This document shows, in pieces, positions 27,434-38,695 of a DNA stretch of 64,000 nucleotides. Each line of letters opens with the position of its first letter. Within the stretch, counting starts at the first letter, position 1. Origin of the DNA: Beta vulgaris subsp. vulgaris (Eukaryota > Streptophyta > Magnoliopsida > Caryophyllales > Amaranthaceae). The position numbers and the translations under genes were made by a program. Where the stretch lies: NCBI RefSeq assembly GCF_026745355.1, contig NC_079202.1, positions 3,896,692 to 3,960,691 on the forward strand, given 5' to 3'. The notes beneath the pieces are model-generated. The model was not told where the DNA came from. It saw only the letters and a list, made by a program, of their open reading frames with translations, and ran no database searches.

Positions 27434-30400
27434 ATGGCCGACAGTCCAGCAGATGGGGTGGTGGTGCTGAATAGGAGAGCGGAGATTGATACACGAGCAC
27501 CGTTTAGATCTGTGAAAGAGGCGGTTTCGTTGTTCGGTGAGAGAGTTTTAGCCGGCGAAGTTTATGCGGGAAAACTCAGGGAGGTATGATTTACTTCGCC
27601 TAATCTAAAGTATTGGTTTATTCTTTTGCGCTCTATTATTTTCAGTAAATTCATGTGATCATTGGAGAACTATATTGTTTTCATTTTTTCCAAAGTCATC
27701 ATGTAGTACTTATGTTGATATACAATTGTGTCAAGGACGTCCCTATCTTTGTTGAAACTCATTGAAAGCCCACTTATGAGTGTCTCATGTTGGAAAAGAG
27801 AGGAGAGATTGTCACACTTAATAAGGTAGAAGCGCTACTCCTACTCCTACTATTACCAATTGATTTTAGTATGAAACCTCCTTTAAGTTTATAAAATGCA
27901 CCAAATCTCTCATTCTCCTTGTTCGGATCACCCGGACATGTTTCGTATTGTTTCTAAATTTAACATAATTTGTCTTCTAATATCCATAAATTTTGCTAGA
28001 GACATGTTTTCATGCATTATTCTAATATCATTTTTGGGTTTGGAGTTGAACTAACTTATACTTCTTGTTATAAAATGGGTAGTAGTCAATTTAAGCTACT
28101 TTTATTCCACTTTATAGCAAAATCCCAAGTAGCTAAATCAGGTTTAAACGCTACAAATCTTACTAAGGAAATAGAAAACATCTCATAAACATGCATAAAT
28201 GAATAGATAAAAGTAAAATTATTGTTCATTACTACACTCCTAAACCATTAGGGGTGTTGTGGATAATTGAAAACATGCAATTGTAAAATGTAATGTAGAT
28301 TTCCAACAAAGATAAAGACACTATACATCATACCCTCTTTCTCTTTGCTTTGTGCTTCGTTTCTTTTATTTACAAATCATATTTTCACTTTCAAACATTG
28401 ATAATAATTGATGTACTAAATTATGTTGATTAGTTGCCGTTGTTGATAATGAGGGTAGACAGTTTTCCATGTCTATATAATAGAGAAAACTACAAATAGG
28501 CTAGAAAAAGCTTTGAGGGATAGATACATCACCTTTTACCTTGAGTCACTTTAACCATTTAGAAATATGTTTTACGAAAATAACTTGCTTTGTGTTCACT
28601 GATTCTGAAATCTTCATTGGATTTGGTTCTCTCTCTTCCTATTTCCTAACTGTTCTGAATAGAACACTTTATTAGAGCTTTCCATTTTTGAATCTTGTTT
28701 TACGAAAACTTTTAATTGATATGAAAACTTTTGTTTAATGATATATTATATATTATTATTTCATGCATAATCATTGATACCACTCATCAAAGGTGGTTGT
28801 GTTGCACCATATATATGTTGTGCATATGTGAGTTGTCCCACATTGGAGAAATAGGAAAGAAAATATCATAATATAAGTTAGAGGAGCTACTCCTACTATT
28901 GTCAATAGGTGTTAGTATAGAACTTCGTTAGGGCTTGTATGTGGATCGAACTCTTCTCCTCCCTATTGGGTTTTCTAGGCCCATTTTCACTTATATTAAA
29001 TTTATTATGGTATCAGAGCCCAAGTTGTTGGGCCTTTCATAATGGCATTTGTCAAAGCAACTGAATAAGGGGGCTTTTCATACTGGCATTTGTCAAAGCA
29101 ACTGAATAAGCTGCGGTTTGTGAGAGAGTGTGAGGAGAGAGAGAGACTCGCCCACCCAGAAGCCGGAACCAAACGTCGCCGGTAACCAAATCGTCAGAGT
29201 GTGAGAGAGAATATCGATTTTTTTTAGGTATGTTTGCTTAAGGAAACCCGTCGCGTCCTTTTTTTTAGAGTAGACAATATTGCCGCGGTTTTGGGCGGGA
29301 AACCGCAGCAATATATTTTTAAAATATTTTTTATTATATTGCTGCGGTTTCCCGCCCCACATTTTCCCAAAATGTATCCGTTGAACAATATTGCTGCAGT
29401 TTTGGGTGGGAACCGCAACAATATTGTTATTTTCTATTTTTCTTTTTCTTTTTGCGTGTAATATTGCTACGTATAGGTAAAACCGCAGCAAATAACAGTT
29501 ATTCTACTAATGAAGGGCCTCTATTGGACGATCATTCCCAATGAGGATTATCAATGTGTACCTTACCAGTATGCTCTAATTCTAAGGACACTCACATGTG
29601 AGGGGGAGTGTTGAATATATGTTGTGCACATGTGAGTTGTCCCATATTGGAGAAAGAGGAGAGAAAATATCACAATATAAGCTAGAGGAGCTACTCATAC
29701 TATTGCCAATTGATTTTAGTGTGGAATATCCTTTGGGCCATAAGACTAATAAGGGCTACTCCTCTTATTACCATATGTTTATAAGGTGGAACTTCCTTTG
29801 CCTTGTAACGTGGACTTTTTCTCCTTATTTTAGGTGCGGTCCAGACCCAAAATTATTATGTTATCATAATATAAGCTAAAGGAGCTACTCTTATTATTGC
29901 TAATTGGTTTTAGTATGGAACCTCCTTCGGGCTTTTATGTGGAATGATCTCTCCTCCTCCTTAGCTTATTGGGTTGCCAGTCCCATTTTCACTTCTATCA
30001 AATTTATCATGGTACCAGAGCCTAGATTGTTGGGCCTTTCCTACTGGGTATTTGTCAAGCAACTAGATAAGGGCCTCTATTGGACGTTCATTTCCAATGA
30101 TGATTATTAATGTGTATCTTACCAGAATGCTCTACTTCTAAGGACACTCACAGGTGAGTGGGAGTGTTGAACCCCATATATGTTGTGCATATGTGAGTTG
30201 TCTCATATTGGAGAAAGAGGATAGAAAGTACAATAATATAAGCTCGAGGATTTACTCCTACTATTGCCGATTGGTTTTAGTATGGAACCTCCTTTAGGCT
30301 TGTATCTAGACTGAACACTGCTCCTCCTTATTGGGTTGTCTGAGTTCGTTTTCACTTCTATTAAATTTATTAGTGGTCTTTACGACTATAATAGGTAATG

Positions 30401-33400
30401 TAGCCATTAACCAAAAACGTAGTACAAATTGACATGAAAAAAATGACTTGACTTAAATGGCTTCATATGAATGTTCCAACCTTACATCAAATGTGGATCC
30501 AAATTTGACAACTTGAAGTTAATATGAAATTCGATGTGTTTAAAATTGATCGAAGATCAACTTGATTTAACTAGATCAATATATATGGTCCAAAATTTCT
30601 TTGGAAATTAATGACATCGACTTAAAATTACCAAAAAAAAAATTATTTTCATTTAATACTTCATCAGTTTCAAAATACGCCGGTGATTTGAATATTGCAT
30701 TATGTTCATTTATTAAATTTGACCAAAAATTTTCAACCAAGATTGCTATTATATAAGATTTGCGTGAATTTGGCTCAATGAATATTATTAGAATATAGAG
30801 TTTTTTTTTTAGAAACAACCTTTTAAAAGTGTCATTTTGTGAGAAACAACCTTTAAACTCTATTGTCTTATCAGATTAGACCCTTAACCATTTTCTGCAT
30901 CAACTTAATTTTTCCGACATTGATTTGATTTTTTCGACGAAGACTTTTTTTACCCCATTTCCCTCCAATTTCTTCCTCCCAACCTCACCCTAACCTCCAG
31001 CCTCACCCCCATTTTCCACCCCCATTCCCTCTCTCCTCCCAGCCCCACCCCAACCTCCAGCCTCACCCATTATTCTCTCTCCTCCACCCTCGTTGAATGC
31101 CACCATGAACACCGATAGTGTTGGCCGTTTTAGACAGCTTGTATGTATGAAAGACGGGTGGAAAAGAAAGTGTTCTGACATATGTGAAGCCAAGTTGAAG
31201 ATTGAGTTGAAGGGTAACAAGTGGGTTGTTACTAAATTTGTCACGGAGTACAACCACGCCTTAGAAAGTTCTAATAAGGTGCACAATATTCAACCACGTA
31301 GGCTTTTTGTTGGTGCTGTGAGTGTTGAACGAGGCAAGAAAATGAGGGATGAGGCTAGAGGTTGGGGTGGGGCTGTGATTAGAGAGGAAGAGACATATTG
31401 TGTGAGAGAATGAGGGATGAAGCTAGGAAAGGCAACGGCTAGGATGGCTCTGCCCTCAGCTTTTGGCCAGGTGTTCATGCGGTGGCTTCTTGTGCGAAGG
31501 AGAAGGCGAGAGGGTGAGGGTGGAGGATGGAGAATGGGGGGTGAGGCTGGAGGTTGGGGTGGGGTTGGGAGGAAGAAATTGGAGGGGAAAAGAGAGTGAA
31601 GGGGGTAAAAAAAAAGTCTTCGCCGGAAAAATCAAGTCAATATCGGAAAAATCAAGTCAATGCCAGGAAATAGTTGAGGGGTCTCATCTTACAAGAAAAT
31701 AGAGTTTAAAGGTTGTTTCTAAAAAAATAAAATTTATAAGGTTGTTTTTCACAAAATAACACTTTTAAAAGATTGTTTATGATAAAAAAACTCTAGAATA
31801 TACTTTTCATAATTTTACTAATAGATAACAAAAGATATTATTACGTTGGTCTAAGTTGTACTTTCTATAATCTCATAATTATTTTATCTGAAACTCAAAA
31901 TTTATTTTAATTTTAAATTAATGAATAATTTATTTATTAAAATAATTATTCTAGTATTTTTATTATATTCATTTCAATTGTTAATCAATACTCCATCCGT
32001 TTCCTAACGATCTTCCCTCTTTCTATTTAAGTGCGTTTCCAAATGTCTTTCCCCTTTTACTTTATTTCTTATTTGGAATTTTTTCCCTTTTTCACCCTCT
32101 CATGTCCTTATCATGTGGTCCACCATTACATTAGTAATTCAATTTTACTTCCTTTCTCTCTCCTACTTTAACCCCTTTTTATTTGTTTTTGTTTATATTA
32201 TCTTAACCCCTTTCTTTCTCCTACTTTACCATCCACACCACACACAAATGGATCCTCCTTGGTATCTGTAGGAACAGTAACAAGGAAGTTCTTTAGGAAA
32301 TGGAGAGAGTAATGCTTAATTTTATTTATCAATAATAAAGCTAAAAATTTCATTAACTATAGTATATTCAAGTTGTGTCAAAGTCAATAATAATGAAAAA
32401 TAATTTATTTTCTAAAAACGTACACACTATGATTTTTATGTTCCCTATTTTTACATATTTAGAGCATAAAAGTCTTCAAAATTGATTGTTTGGTAAGTTT
32501 TTCATGTAGCGAAAAATGAGTGCATTATATACTAATTTAGGCATTAAAAAGAGCAAACACATTTTTATATAGTAGTCAGAAGTTATGGTCAAAGTGAGAC
32601 ATGTAGGATTTTAACGTATGATCTTTTTATCATTTTTTCTTCTTTATTAAGTGCATTATATGATAATTTAACTCTATTCGATATAAAAATTTTATTGACA
32701 CTAGATTAATATATATAACAATGTTTTTCGAAGAATTCATTTGATTTGGAACATTTGTAAATTTCTTTCATTTGTATACCTCTTAGTAAGATTATTTAAA
32801 CTAAAACTACTTAATTTTCAATGAACTATTATTTTACCTTGAGTTGCCCAAATAATTTTCAAGTATTATCATCTGTTCTTTGTAGTTTGTACAAGTAACT
32901 ATTGTTATGAGTTTTAAGTATCTTTGTTTAATGTCATAACGATCAATTACGACCTCTAAAACAAGTTCCACACATAATTGATGCTCAATGAACTTCAGAA
33001 ATACTACTTCATACAAAATTAATTCTACACATTACATAGTAATTTTAACGAGTTAATCTTAAACATCATACAAAGAACAACCAAACTTTCCAGAACATTG
33101 CGGAGTTCAAGAGAATAAGGAATGTTCCCTAATCCCTGCTAGTCCAAACTGAAATTGATACTTGAGTCCCCAGGAATTCCGTACATGTGCTAACTGATTG
33201 CGACTAGTTCTAACATTAGGCTTTGTCTGCTATAGAATAAAGTAGCTAAATAAATATCACATTATTGTACTTCTGTGTGCGACTTTTTGTACTGTTTTCA
33301 AGTGTTTTAGCTTACCTTTAGTTAATCGTCTGAGTTTTAATAAGGAATCCAACACTTTTCTCCTTTGGAAGAAACCTCCGGCATCATATCCTTCTACCAT

Positions 33401-35443
33401 GATCCATAAGCTCCTTAAAGAAGATACACTTTATCAAAGGATTTGTATGAAGCTCCATGAAAGCAAGAATCTAAGATATATGTTTCCCGGAAGTATTTCG
33501 ATAGAGTGTAAAAACTATTTTTGAGAGTCTAACCACCAGCTTAAACTTTTGCTCGAGTTGATCGTTTCACAATGCATAAAGATATTACTTAGTTGATAAA
33601 ATAATTTTTTTATAGGGAAAAAAAGAGAATAATGATAACTCGTGTTATTTTATGATATTTACGAATTTCTTTACTTAATAAGTTATAAGAGACGGCATAG
33701 TGTATACAAGGGATCATTGTTTACCAAAATTTGATTAAAGCAAGATAAGGAATAATACATAAAAATGAACTAAATCAAAATAGAGAGAAGGTATTTGTGC
33801 AACAAAGAGAGCGAGTATGAAGTTCTTTCATAGATATCATATGAACGCTAATAATTAATCTTCTAAAACTTTATTTAATTGTTCCCTCTTTTTTTATTTA
33901 TTAGTTTGTCTATTTTTATTTTTTGGTTGTTCTTTATTAATTTATACCAACTTCGTTCCTTTTATTCTGTCTTTGATATGATCCTACAAATTATTTATTA
34001 AAGTATGATCTTTACCTTTTTACTTTACTTTTCTTATCCACAACATTAAATCCAACATAATATACCACAATAAATTAATACTTTATGTTTCCTTTTCTAT
34101 GATACTTATCTCTAAAATCTGGTGAAAGCACTTCTTAACAAACTTTAACATGTTAACCATACGATCATATTGTAAAATAACGTATGCATGCATGCATGCA
34201 GATGGATAAGAATGCAAGTAACCAAAAAGAAGAAGGAAATTTAGAGATAAGCATCATGACAAATGAGCTTGAAGAAACAAAAGAAAGCCTTCAAAAAGCT
34301 AAAGAAGAGACTATTGTGATGGCCACTTGCTTATCTTCGCTCGAGGAGGAGCTAGAGAAGACGAAGAGAGAACTTCAAGAGCTCAAATTGGAGAGAGAAT
34401 CTGAGAAGCAAATGATGGAGTTTGAAATGGAAGACCTTAAATTTGTTGAAGATAATCCACCAATAACCACCACAAGCTTACAACGGATAAGAGAGAGTGA
34501 AAGGCTCAACAACGGTAATCTAGGTAATTAGCGTGCTCTTACATGACTCCAATATTCGCTTGAAAAATATAATTTTTTATGACCTGTTTGGTAGTCGTTA
34601 ATAAATTGCGGTAATAAGAATGAATTTTAAGTGTAATTTTATTAGAGAAACACTCTTAAAATCTCCACGGGATGGTATTTTTTCTTTATGGACAAAAAAT
34701 CTCACCTCTAAACTTGTGTTTTTTGTCTTCAAGGGGAAACAATTTTCATTACCACTCATTATCACCTACAAGGTGGTATTGGATGGGAGTGAAAATTCAA
34801 GAAGGAAAATGGACACTTTAGGATAAATTAGCATTACCATAGAAGTAGACAATGATATTTTTCACAAATTTACACACAAGTTCATTCCCATTAGCACCAT
34901 TTATGACCAAACTACCAAACATACCGGTATGATTTTTAGTTACATTGTTCCACTTTTACTTGTCATATTTGTTAAATTAGTTCTTACATGATATGTGAGA
35001 CTTTTTATTATAAGTGTTATCCATGTGTCAAATCAAGCTTGAACAATTAAAAAAAAAGGGTAGTACGTAAGGAATATAATCCTAATATTAGCATAATCCT
35101 ACATTGTATACCTAAAAATAAAATTGTCTATAAGAATGTGTTTCGTTTTTCTTTAATATTTATTATAGATTGTCAAAACGCTTTCAACTCAAGAATTTAT
35201 GTTTCTCTTAATCAAAAATATATTTTTTCAGGTGGGATGGTTGAGTTTGAGAACAGGAGATATGTGAGTTTTGCGAAAGCACCATTCTCTGAAGTTGTAG
35301 CACCTGATCGTAAGAGTGGGCCCTTTTTGGAGAGACATGCTTCTCTTAAAAAGAAGAAAAGGCAACCATTAATACCTTTAATTGGAAGCATATTTAACAG
35401 GAAGAAGAAGAACTCTGAAGTTGCCTCTGCCAAGACTCCGTAA
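27434..35443 (+). CDS. WEB-family coiled-coil protein, 3 exons, 227 aa
   Basis: Exons: 27434-27583, 34202-34523, 35232-35443; phases 0 and 1 join into one frame. Residues 9-50 contain the WEB-family N-terminal signature ([20 protein letters not shown] then GEVYAGKL). Residues about 63-130 are a heptad-rich Glu/Lys/Leu coiled coil ([35 protein letters not shown]). The C-terminus has [15 protein letters not shown] and a basic [17 protein letters not shown] segment, also typical of short WEB proteins. Named members of the wider family (WEB1, PMI2) act in blue-light chloroplast movement; short members are mostly unstudied, so that role should not be assumed here. The second intron's donor could alternatively be the GTAATC 8 bases upstream, in a different phase, or nearby; I chose the CTAG/GTAATT donor at 34523. 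Intron 1 is 6.6 kb and filled with transposons. Length is near that of short family members. Confidence 0.85.
27584..28792 (+). other. WEB intron 1, proximal part
   Basis: AT-rich intron sequence with no coding frame or recognised repeat. The donor is GTATGA at 27584. Fragments such as the sequence near 27785-27900 (CTCATGTTGGAAAAGAGAGG, CTACTCCTACTCCTACTATT, ATTGATTTTAGTATGAAACC) resemble the TRIM LTR described next, so an older, decayed copy probably lies here. Confidence 0.5.
28798..30372 (+). mobile_element. TRIM-like retrotransposon with three LTRs
   Basis: Three related LTRs lie in the same orientation: 28798-29007, 29609-30009 (longer because of internal extra sequence) and 30165-30372. 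The first two are followed by a primer-binding-like site (TGGTATCAGAGCC at 29008, TGGTACCAGAGCC at 30010). The second and third are preceded by a purine-rich tract (GAGGGGGAG, GAGTGGGAG). Flanking 5-bp duplications GTGGT at 28793-28797 and 30373-30377 bracket the whole unit. No gag or pol is present; the shorter internal domain is only 155 bp. This fits a terminal-repeat retrotransposon in miniature enlarged by LTR-LTR recombination or template switching. Confidence 0.8.
29108..29510. mobile_element. Insertion with AACCGCAGCAATAT repeats in the TRIM
   Basis: Relative to the other internal domain, this one has about 400 extra bases. It contains several copies, in both orientations, of a 14-bp word close to AACCGCAGCAATAT. 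These include a perfect 22-bp inverted repeat with arms 29293-29314 and 29336-29357 separated by 21 AT-rich bases. The pattern resembles the subterminal region of a DNA transposon, but proper ends were not identified. Confidence 0.55.
30378..30788 (+). other. WEB intron 1, between TRIM and Pack-MULE
   Basis: AT-rich sequence with no coding frame supported by similarity. The minus-strand open frame here has no recognisable domain and is probably chance. Confidence 0.5.
30798..31793. mobile_element. Pack-MULE-like element with FAR1-domain fragment
   Basis: A 996-bp element bracketed by a perfect 9-bp duplication, TAGAATATA, at 30789-30797 and 31794-31802. It has terminal inverted repeats of roughly 250 bp. 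Both ends start GAGTTTTTTT and share, when one is reverse complemented, AACAACC, CTTTTAAAAGTGT, CAACCTTTAAACTCTATT, TTGATTTTT and CGAAGACTTTTTTT, then a C-rich tract with CCTCCAGCCTCACCC. Long repeats plus a 9-bp duplication are the hallmark of Mutator-like elements. The centre codes for a FAR1-type fragment and has no transposase core, so it is non-autonomous. Confidence 0.88.
31093..31296 (+). pseudogene. FAR1 DNA-binding domain fragment
   Basis: The frame contains [18 protein letters not shown], then [26 protein letters not shown] and SSNKVH. This matches the end of the FAR1 domain of FHY3/FAR1 proteins (C-K-A-x-x-R-x...[13 protein letters not shown]). One of the terminal histidine-region residues is changed (EYNHAL for EHNHEL). 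The N-terminal zinc-binding half and everything after the domain are missing. FAR1-domain proteins are themselves derived from MULE transposases, so this could be a capture from a host gene or a relic of the parental transposase. Confidence 0.7.
31989..32311. mobile_element. Stowaway-like MITE in WEB intron 1
   Basis: The left end reads TACTCCATCCGTTTCCTAA. The right end, reverse complemented, reads TACTCTCTCCATTTCCTAA. The termini are about 28 bp and lie on TA dinucleotides. The interior is T/C-rich with no coding. Confidence 0.8.
32312..34201 (+). other. WEB intron 1, distal part
   Basis: AT-rich sequence with no recognised gene or element. The intron ends in a GCATGCATGCATGCAG tract, an unusual alternating purine-pyrimidine run directly before exon 2. 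Confidence 0.5.
34580..34927. mobile_element. Harbinger-like MITE in WEB intron 2 (copy 1)
   Basis: The left end is GACCTGTTTGGTAGTCGTTA and the right end contains CTACCAAACATACC. The interior matches, in opposite orientation, the better preserved element at 49278-49624 (shared ACAAATTTACACACAAGTTC, CATTACCACTCATTA and ATTCAAGAAGGAAAATGGAC-like words). The right border is uncertain by a few bases. Confidence 0.7.
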
Positions 35444-35745
35444 TTCAATATCTGCAAGATCGCCCAAAGCAATAAGCATCTTTCTTTATCCATGCTAATA
35501 TTCTGTTTTGACCTCTTTGTATCTCTATCTTATTCTGTATTTCACTTTACTCCATTTTTCCTTTTACTTTTTCTTTCTTTTTGAGTTTAATTGTTATTAG
35601 TTTATGGTACTGCGAGAAAGTTCCGAGTTACATTAACCATGTAAGAGACGAATAATAATATGTTCATACTTCATACTTATATGATGTTTTTTCTCTCTCT
35701 CTCTCCCTTCTTGTGGGAATATGTTAGAACAATCAATAGACCTTT
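35444..35745 (+). other. 3' flank of the WEB gene
   Basis: This is presumably the 3' UTR and downstream sequence. It is T-rich with a (CT)n run near 35692-35707. No poly(A) site was chosen. Confidence 0.4.
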
Positions 35746-35749
35746 ATGT

Positions 35750-37080
35750 GTTTAGTCCGCTCATGAAAAACAAGGTTTTGAGCAATATACAAAGTCGGTT
35801 GACTATTGCAATAGGAGTGCATGCCTAAAGGATGGTGCTGAAGGATTTATGTATGTCCTCGACCTAAATGCAATCACTAATTATATTATGGATCGTATTA
35901 TGAAGATAATAAATTCGTTCTATTCGGTCGTCTATACGTCTTGCTAGAGAATGCTATAGAACTTTAGGTTAGGAAATTATATACATGAAACCCAATATAA
36001 TGGATCCTATTAGGTCACACATTATACTTGGATGAACAAAAGAAACCTAGAGCCTGTAAGGCCCAAGGGGTGACCGGCCAAGATGACGTAGGATGGTTGG
36101 TAGATAAGTCCGATTAGGAAGCGCGACGAAAAGCCTGAAATGATTTGCGCTAATTGGGCCGACGGAGTCCGATTGCTTATTGTGATACCTTTTCGGAAGC
36201 GGAACGGCCCAACGAGTCAAACTCACCACTATGCTGTGATGTATAGGCTCTTTAAGCCATCCGAGTTCGTTTAAGGCCCAAAATAGGCATTTTAATTATT
36301 TTCGAATTTTATTATTTCCTTAATTACGTATTAGGGTTTTGTTTTACGTATTTAAACATTATTAGGTCAATGTTTGGAGGCAGTTTTTGATTTTTAATAA
36401 TATCACAGAGTTTATACTCTTTTCTGGTGGATTCCAAAGTTTTACAGATTTATTGCTTGTAAATCTGTTTGTTCTTGATTCGAGATTAGCGCTTGCTTTT
36501 CTCCATAACTTCCAACTGGGTCACAAGAGGAGGAGAGAAATGAATTATTTTAACCTAAAATATATTTATATATTGGGTTAGGGAGTAAAAGAAATATATC
36601 AGATATCTCTTATTTTCTTCTAAAGAAGCTAGTAATAAAAGGACTTCCTTAAAAGGTTAAAAGCGAGTAGTTCGTTACAGTTAATTGAATCAACTCAGTT
36701 GAAAAGAGAAGGATAACTCTGTATTTTGCAATTACCATAAGCGACCAATGAACCTTACTGATGCAAGAAATATATCAGATATCTCTTATTTTCTTCTCTC
36801 TCATATTCTTTCAAAAGTCTAAAACTCCATTAAAGTAGAAGAAGAATTTCTTCATTCCAACTAGCATTGGTGGAGTGTTAATCCGGGTTGGTGGACCAAG
36901 TAGAGGAATCACAATTGGGGTTCTCAATTCGGGTTATACAAGCTTTGTGGAATTCACACTACAAAGGTTAATTCTAAACTTATATGTGATCCTTGATTGT
37001 ATATGCATGTGATCCTATTTTAAGTGCTTATGAATTAGATTCATGAAATTCTGCTTATAGTACTTATAGAATCCTACAGG
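35750..37080. other. Decayed LTR-like sequence
   Basis: The stretch 36050-36520 (mixed GC-rich start, then TTAATTACGTATTAGGGTTTTG, then GATTCGAGATTAGCGCTTGC) has the texture of a plant Copia LTR. It leads towards the Copia coding scrap at 37085-37990. No matching partner LTR is present. A perfect 33-bp direct repeat lies at 36589-36621 and 36765-36797. Confidence 0.35.
36589..36797. repeat. Perfect 33-bp direct repeat, 176 bases apart
   Basis: AAGAAATATATCAGATATCT and the 13 bases after it occur identically at 36589-36621 and 36765-36797. The flanks differ. It may mark a small insertion with duplicated target or a local template switch. Confidence 0.85.
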
Positions 37081-37084
37081 TGCA

Positions 37085-37990
37085 CGCCTAAGTCTTGTAG
37101 CAGGGCCTTTAACAATTTTAATTCACATGTAGTAGCAGCCATGAATCAATATTCGGCCACAAGAGAAGATCGAGACACTATGAGTTGTTTCTTGGTTTTC
37201 CAAAAGGAGAGTACCCCAATTATATTGAACAAACCATCCCGTCAAAGAACGACGACAAAGATGGAAACTTTCCCAATGCGAACAACACCAACCAGACAAG
37301 AGAAGAGAGCTACCGGAACGAAGCAAATTTAAAATTCTTTTCCCGGAATTACATTTAAGAAAGCGCACCACACACAAAACAACTTCCCAATGAGCAACCC
37401 TAATATGCTGCATAAACTGTGAGAGAACTGAACATCATGATATGCAAGGTAAGGTTTGGTAACTAAGAGGTAAATGAGATGCCTAATGAGGTACCTACAA
37501 CATTTACCATCTTCAGATAAAGGATCATCATCAAGAGCTGGCTGATGGTTCTATTCCTATGCAGACAGCTTTGACCCAAGTAAACTACATTCTTTAATAA
37601 TATCAACAACATATTTACTCTGATGTATCAATATACCCTCTAAGCTATAAGCTACCTCCGACCCAAGAATATATTTCAGCACTTCCAAATCTTTCATATG
37701 AAAAGAACCACTCAAGTATTGCTTAAATATCGAGAATGCAATAGTATCATTTCTTTCGATAAGTAAATCAACACATAGAGTTGTACCTATCTGGAGAGCA
37801 AATTAAGAATAATCGAAATAGGATTATTGAAAGCCATGATGATAAAGGGCAGAAGCAAGTTTAGCAAACAAACAACGAGAGTGCCTAGCGCAATCTATAC
37901 AAAGATTTCTGCAAGCAACCAATCAAGTCAGTTATAGCAGAAGCGAATTGCGGAGGCACGTGCATATGTTCTTCCTTGGCAAGGTCATCA
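37085..37990 (-). pseudogene. Copia reverse transcriptase/RNase H remnant
   Basis: The minus strand reads in broken frames through typical Copia pol motifs: IFKQYLSGSFHMKDLEVLKY, ILGSEVAYS, QSKYVVDIIKE, then the linker DDPLSEDGKCCRYLIRHLIY, QHIRVAHWEVVLCVVRFLKC, and a WRTKKQ-type region read as FWKTKKQLIVSRSS. It stops near the position of the AEAEY motif. Several stops and frameshifts are present. No flanking LTR pair was identified. Confidence 0.7.
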
Positions 37991-38397
37991 TGGAGGAAAG
38001 CGAACATCCATCTAATGTACCTCATGTTTGGGCTCAATTGATTAGCAGCCTAATTAAGGCATAAAGGGACTCCTAAGATTCCTGCACATATGGCAGCGGT
38101 GGGTCCCACCATCAAGATTGAAGTAATTAAAAGGCTAAAGATCCACCAGAGGGCTAAAATGGTTAATGGCCTGAAAAGGCAATTTAGCCATTAACCTCAT
38201 AAAATCCCACTCACCAATGCTCCCCAGCTGGAGATTTTCAAACACTATAAATACCAGTTGCTTCATAAATGAACAAGTATTAAATTCTCACCTAACAAAC
38301 TAGAGCATCTTTCTCTAGACTTTCTCTCTCTACCTCGACCATCAACTGACTTGAGCGTCCGAGGGGCGATCCCGGAACAACCCCCGGGGTAGTCTAA

Positions 38398-38695
38398 CTT
38401 TATTTTGTAGGATTCTGATTTACGAACAATAGCTTAGGTCAACGCTCTTGGGGCACACTCCTACTCAACATACATTATCATCCTTAATTTCTAGACATAA
38501 ACTGTTTGGCACCGTCTGTGGGGAGAGTATAAGAACTTACTTCGCCAACTTTATTTTGTAGGATTCCGATTTACGAACAATAGCTCAGGTCAACGCTCTT
38601 GGGGCACACTCCTACTCAGCATACATTATCATCCTTAATTTCTAGATAGAAACAATTTGGCACCGTCTGTGTATAAGAAGTTACTTTGCCACCAC
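38398..38695. repeat. 151-bp tandem duplication of an LTR end and PBS
   Basis: The segment starting CTTTATTTTGTAGGATTC occurs at 38398 and again at 38549. Both copies run through TTGGCACCGTCTGTG (38506-38520 and 38657-38671), a primer-binding-site sequence common in plant Ty3/Gypsy elements. The copies differ at several bases. The duplication spans the LTR/internal junction of the Gypsy remnant that follows. Confidence 0.8.

Noticed and set aside
31290..31702. Gly/Glu-rich frames at the right of the Pack-MULE
   Set aside because: They arise from the GGTTGGGGTGGG-type inverted-repeat arm and have mirror images in the left arm.
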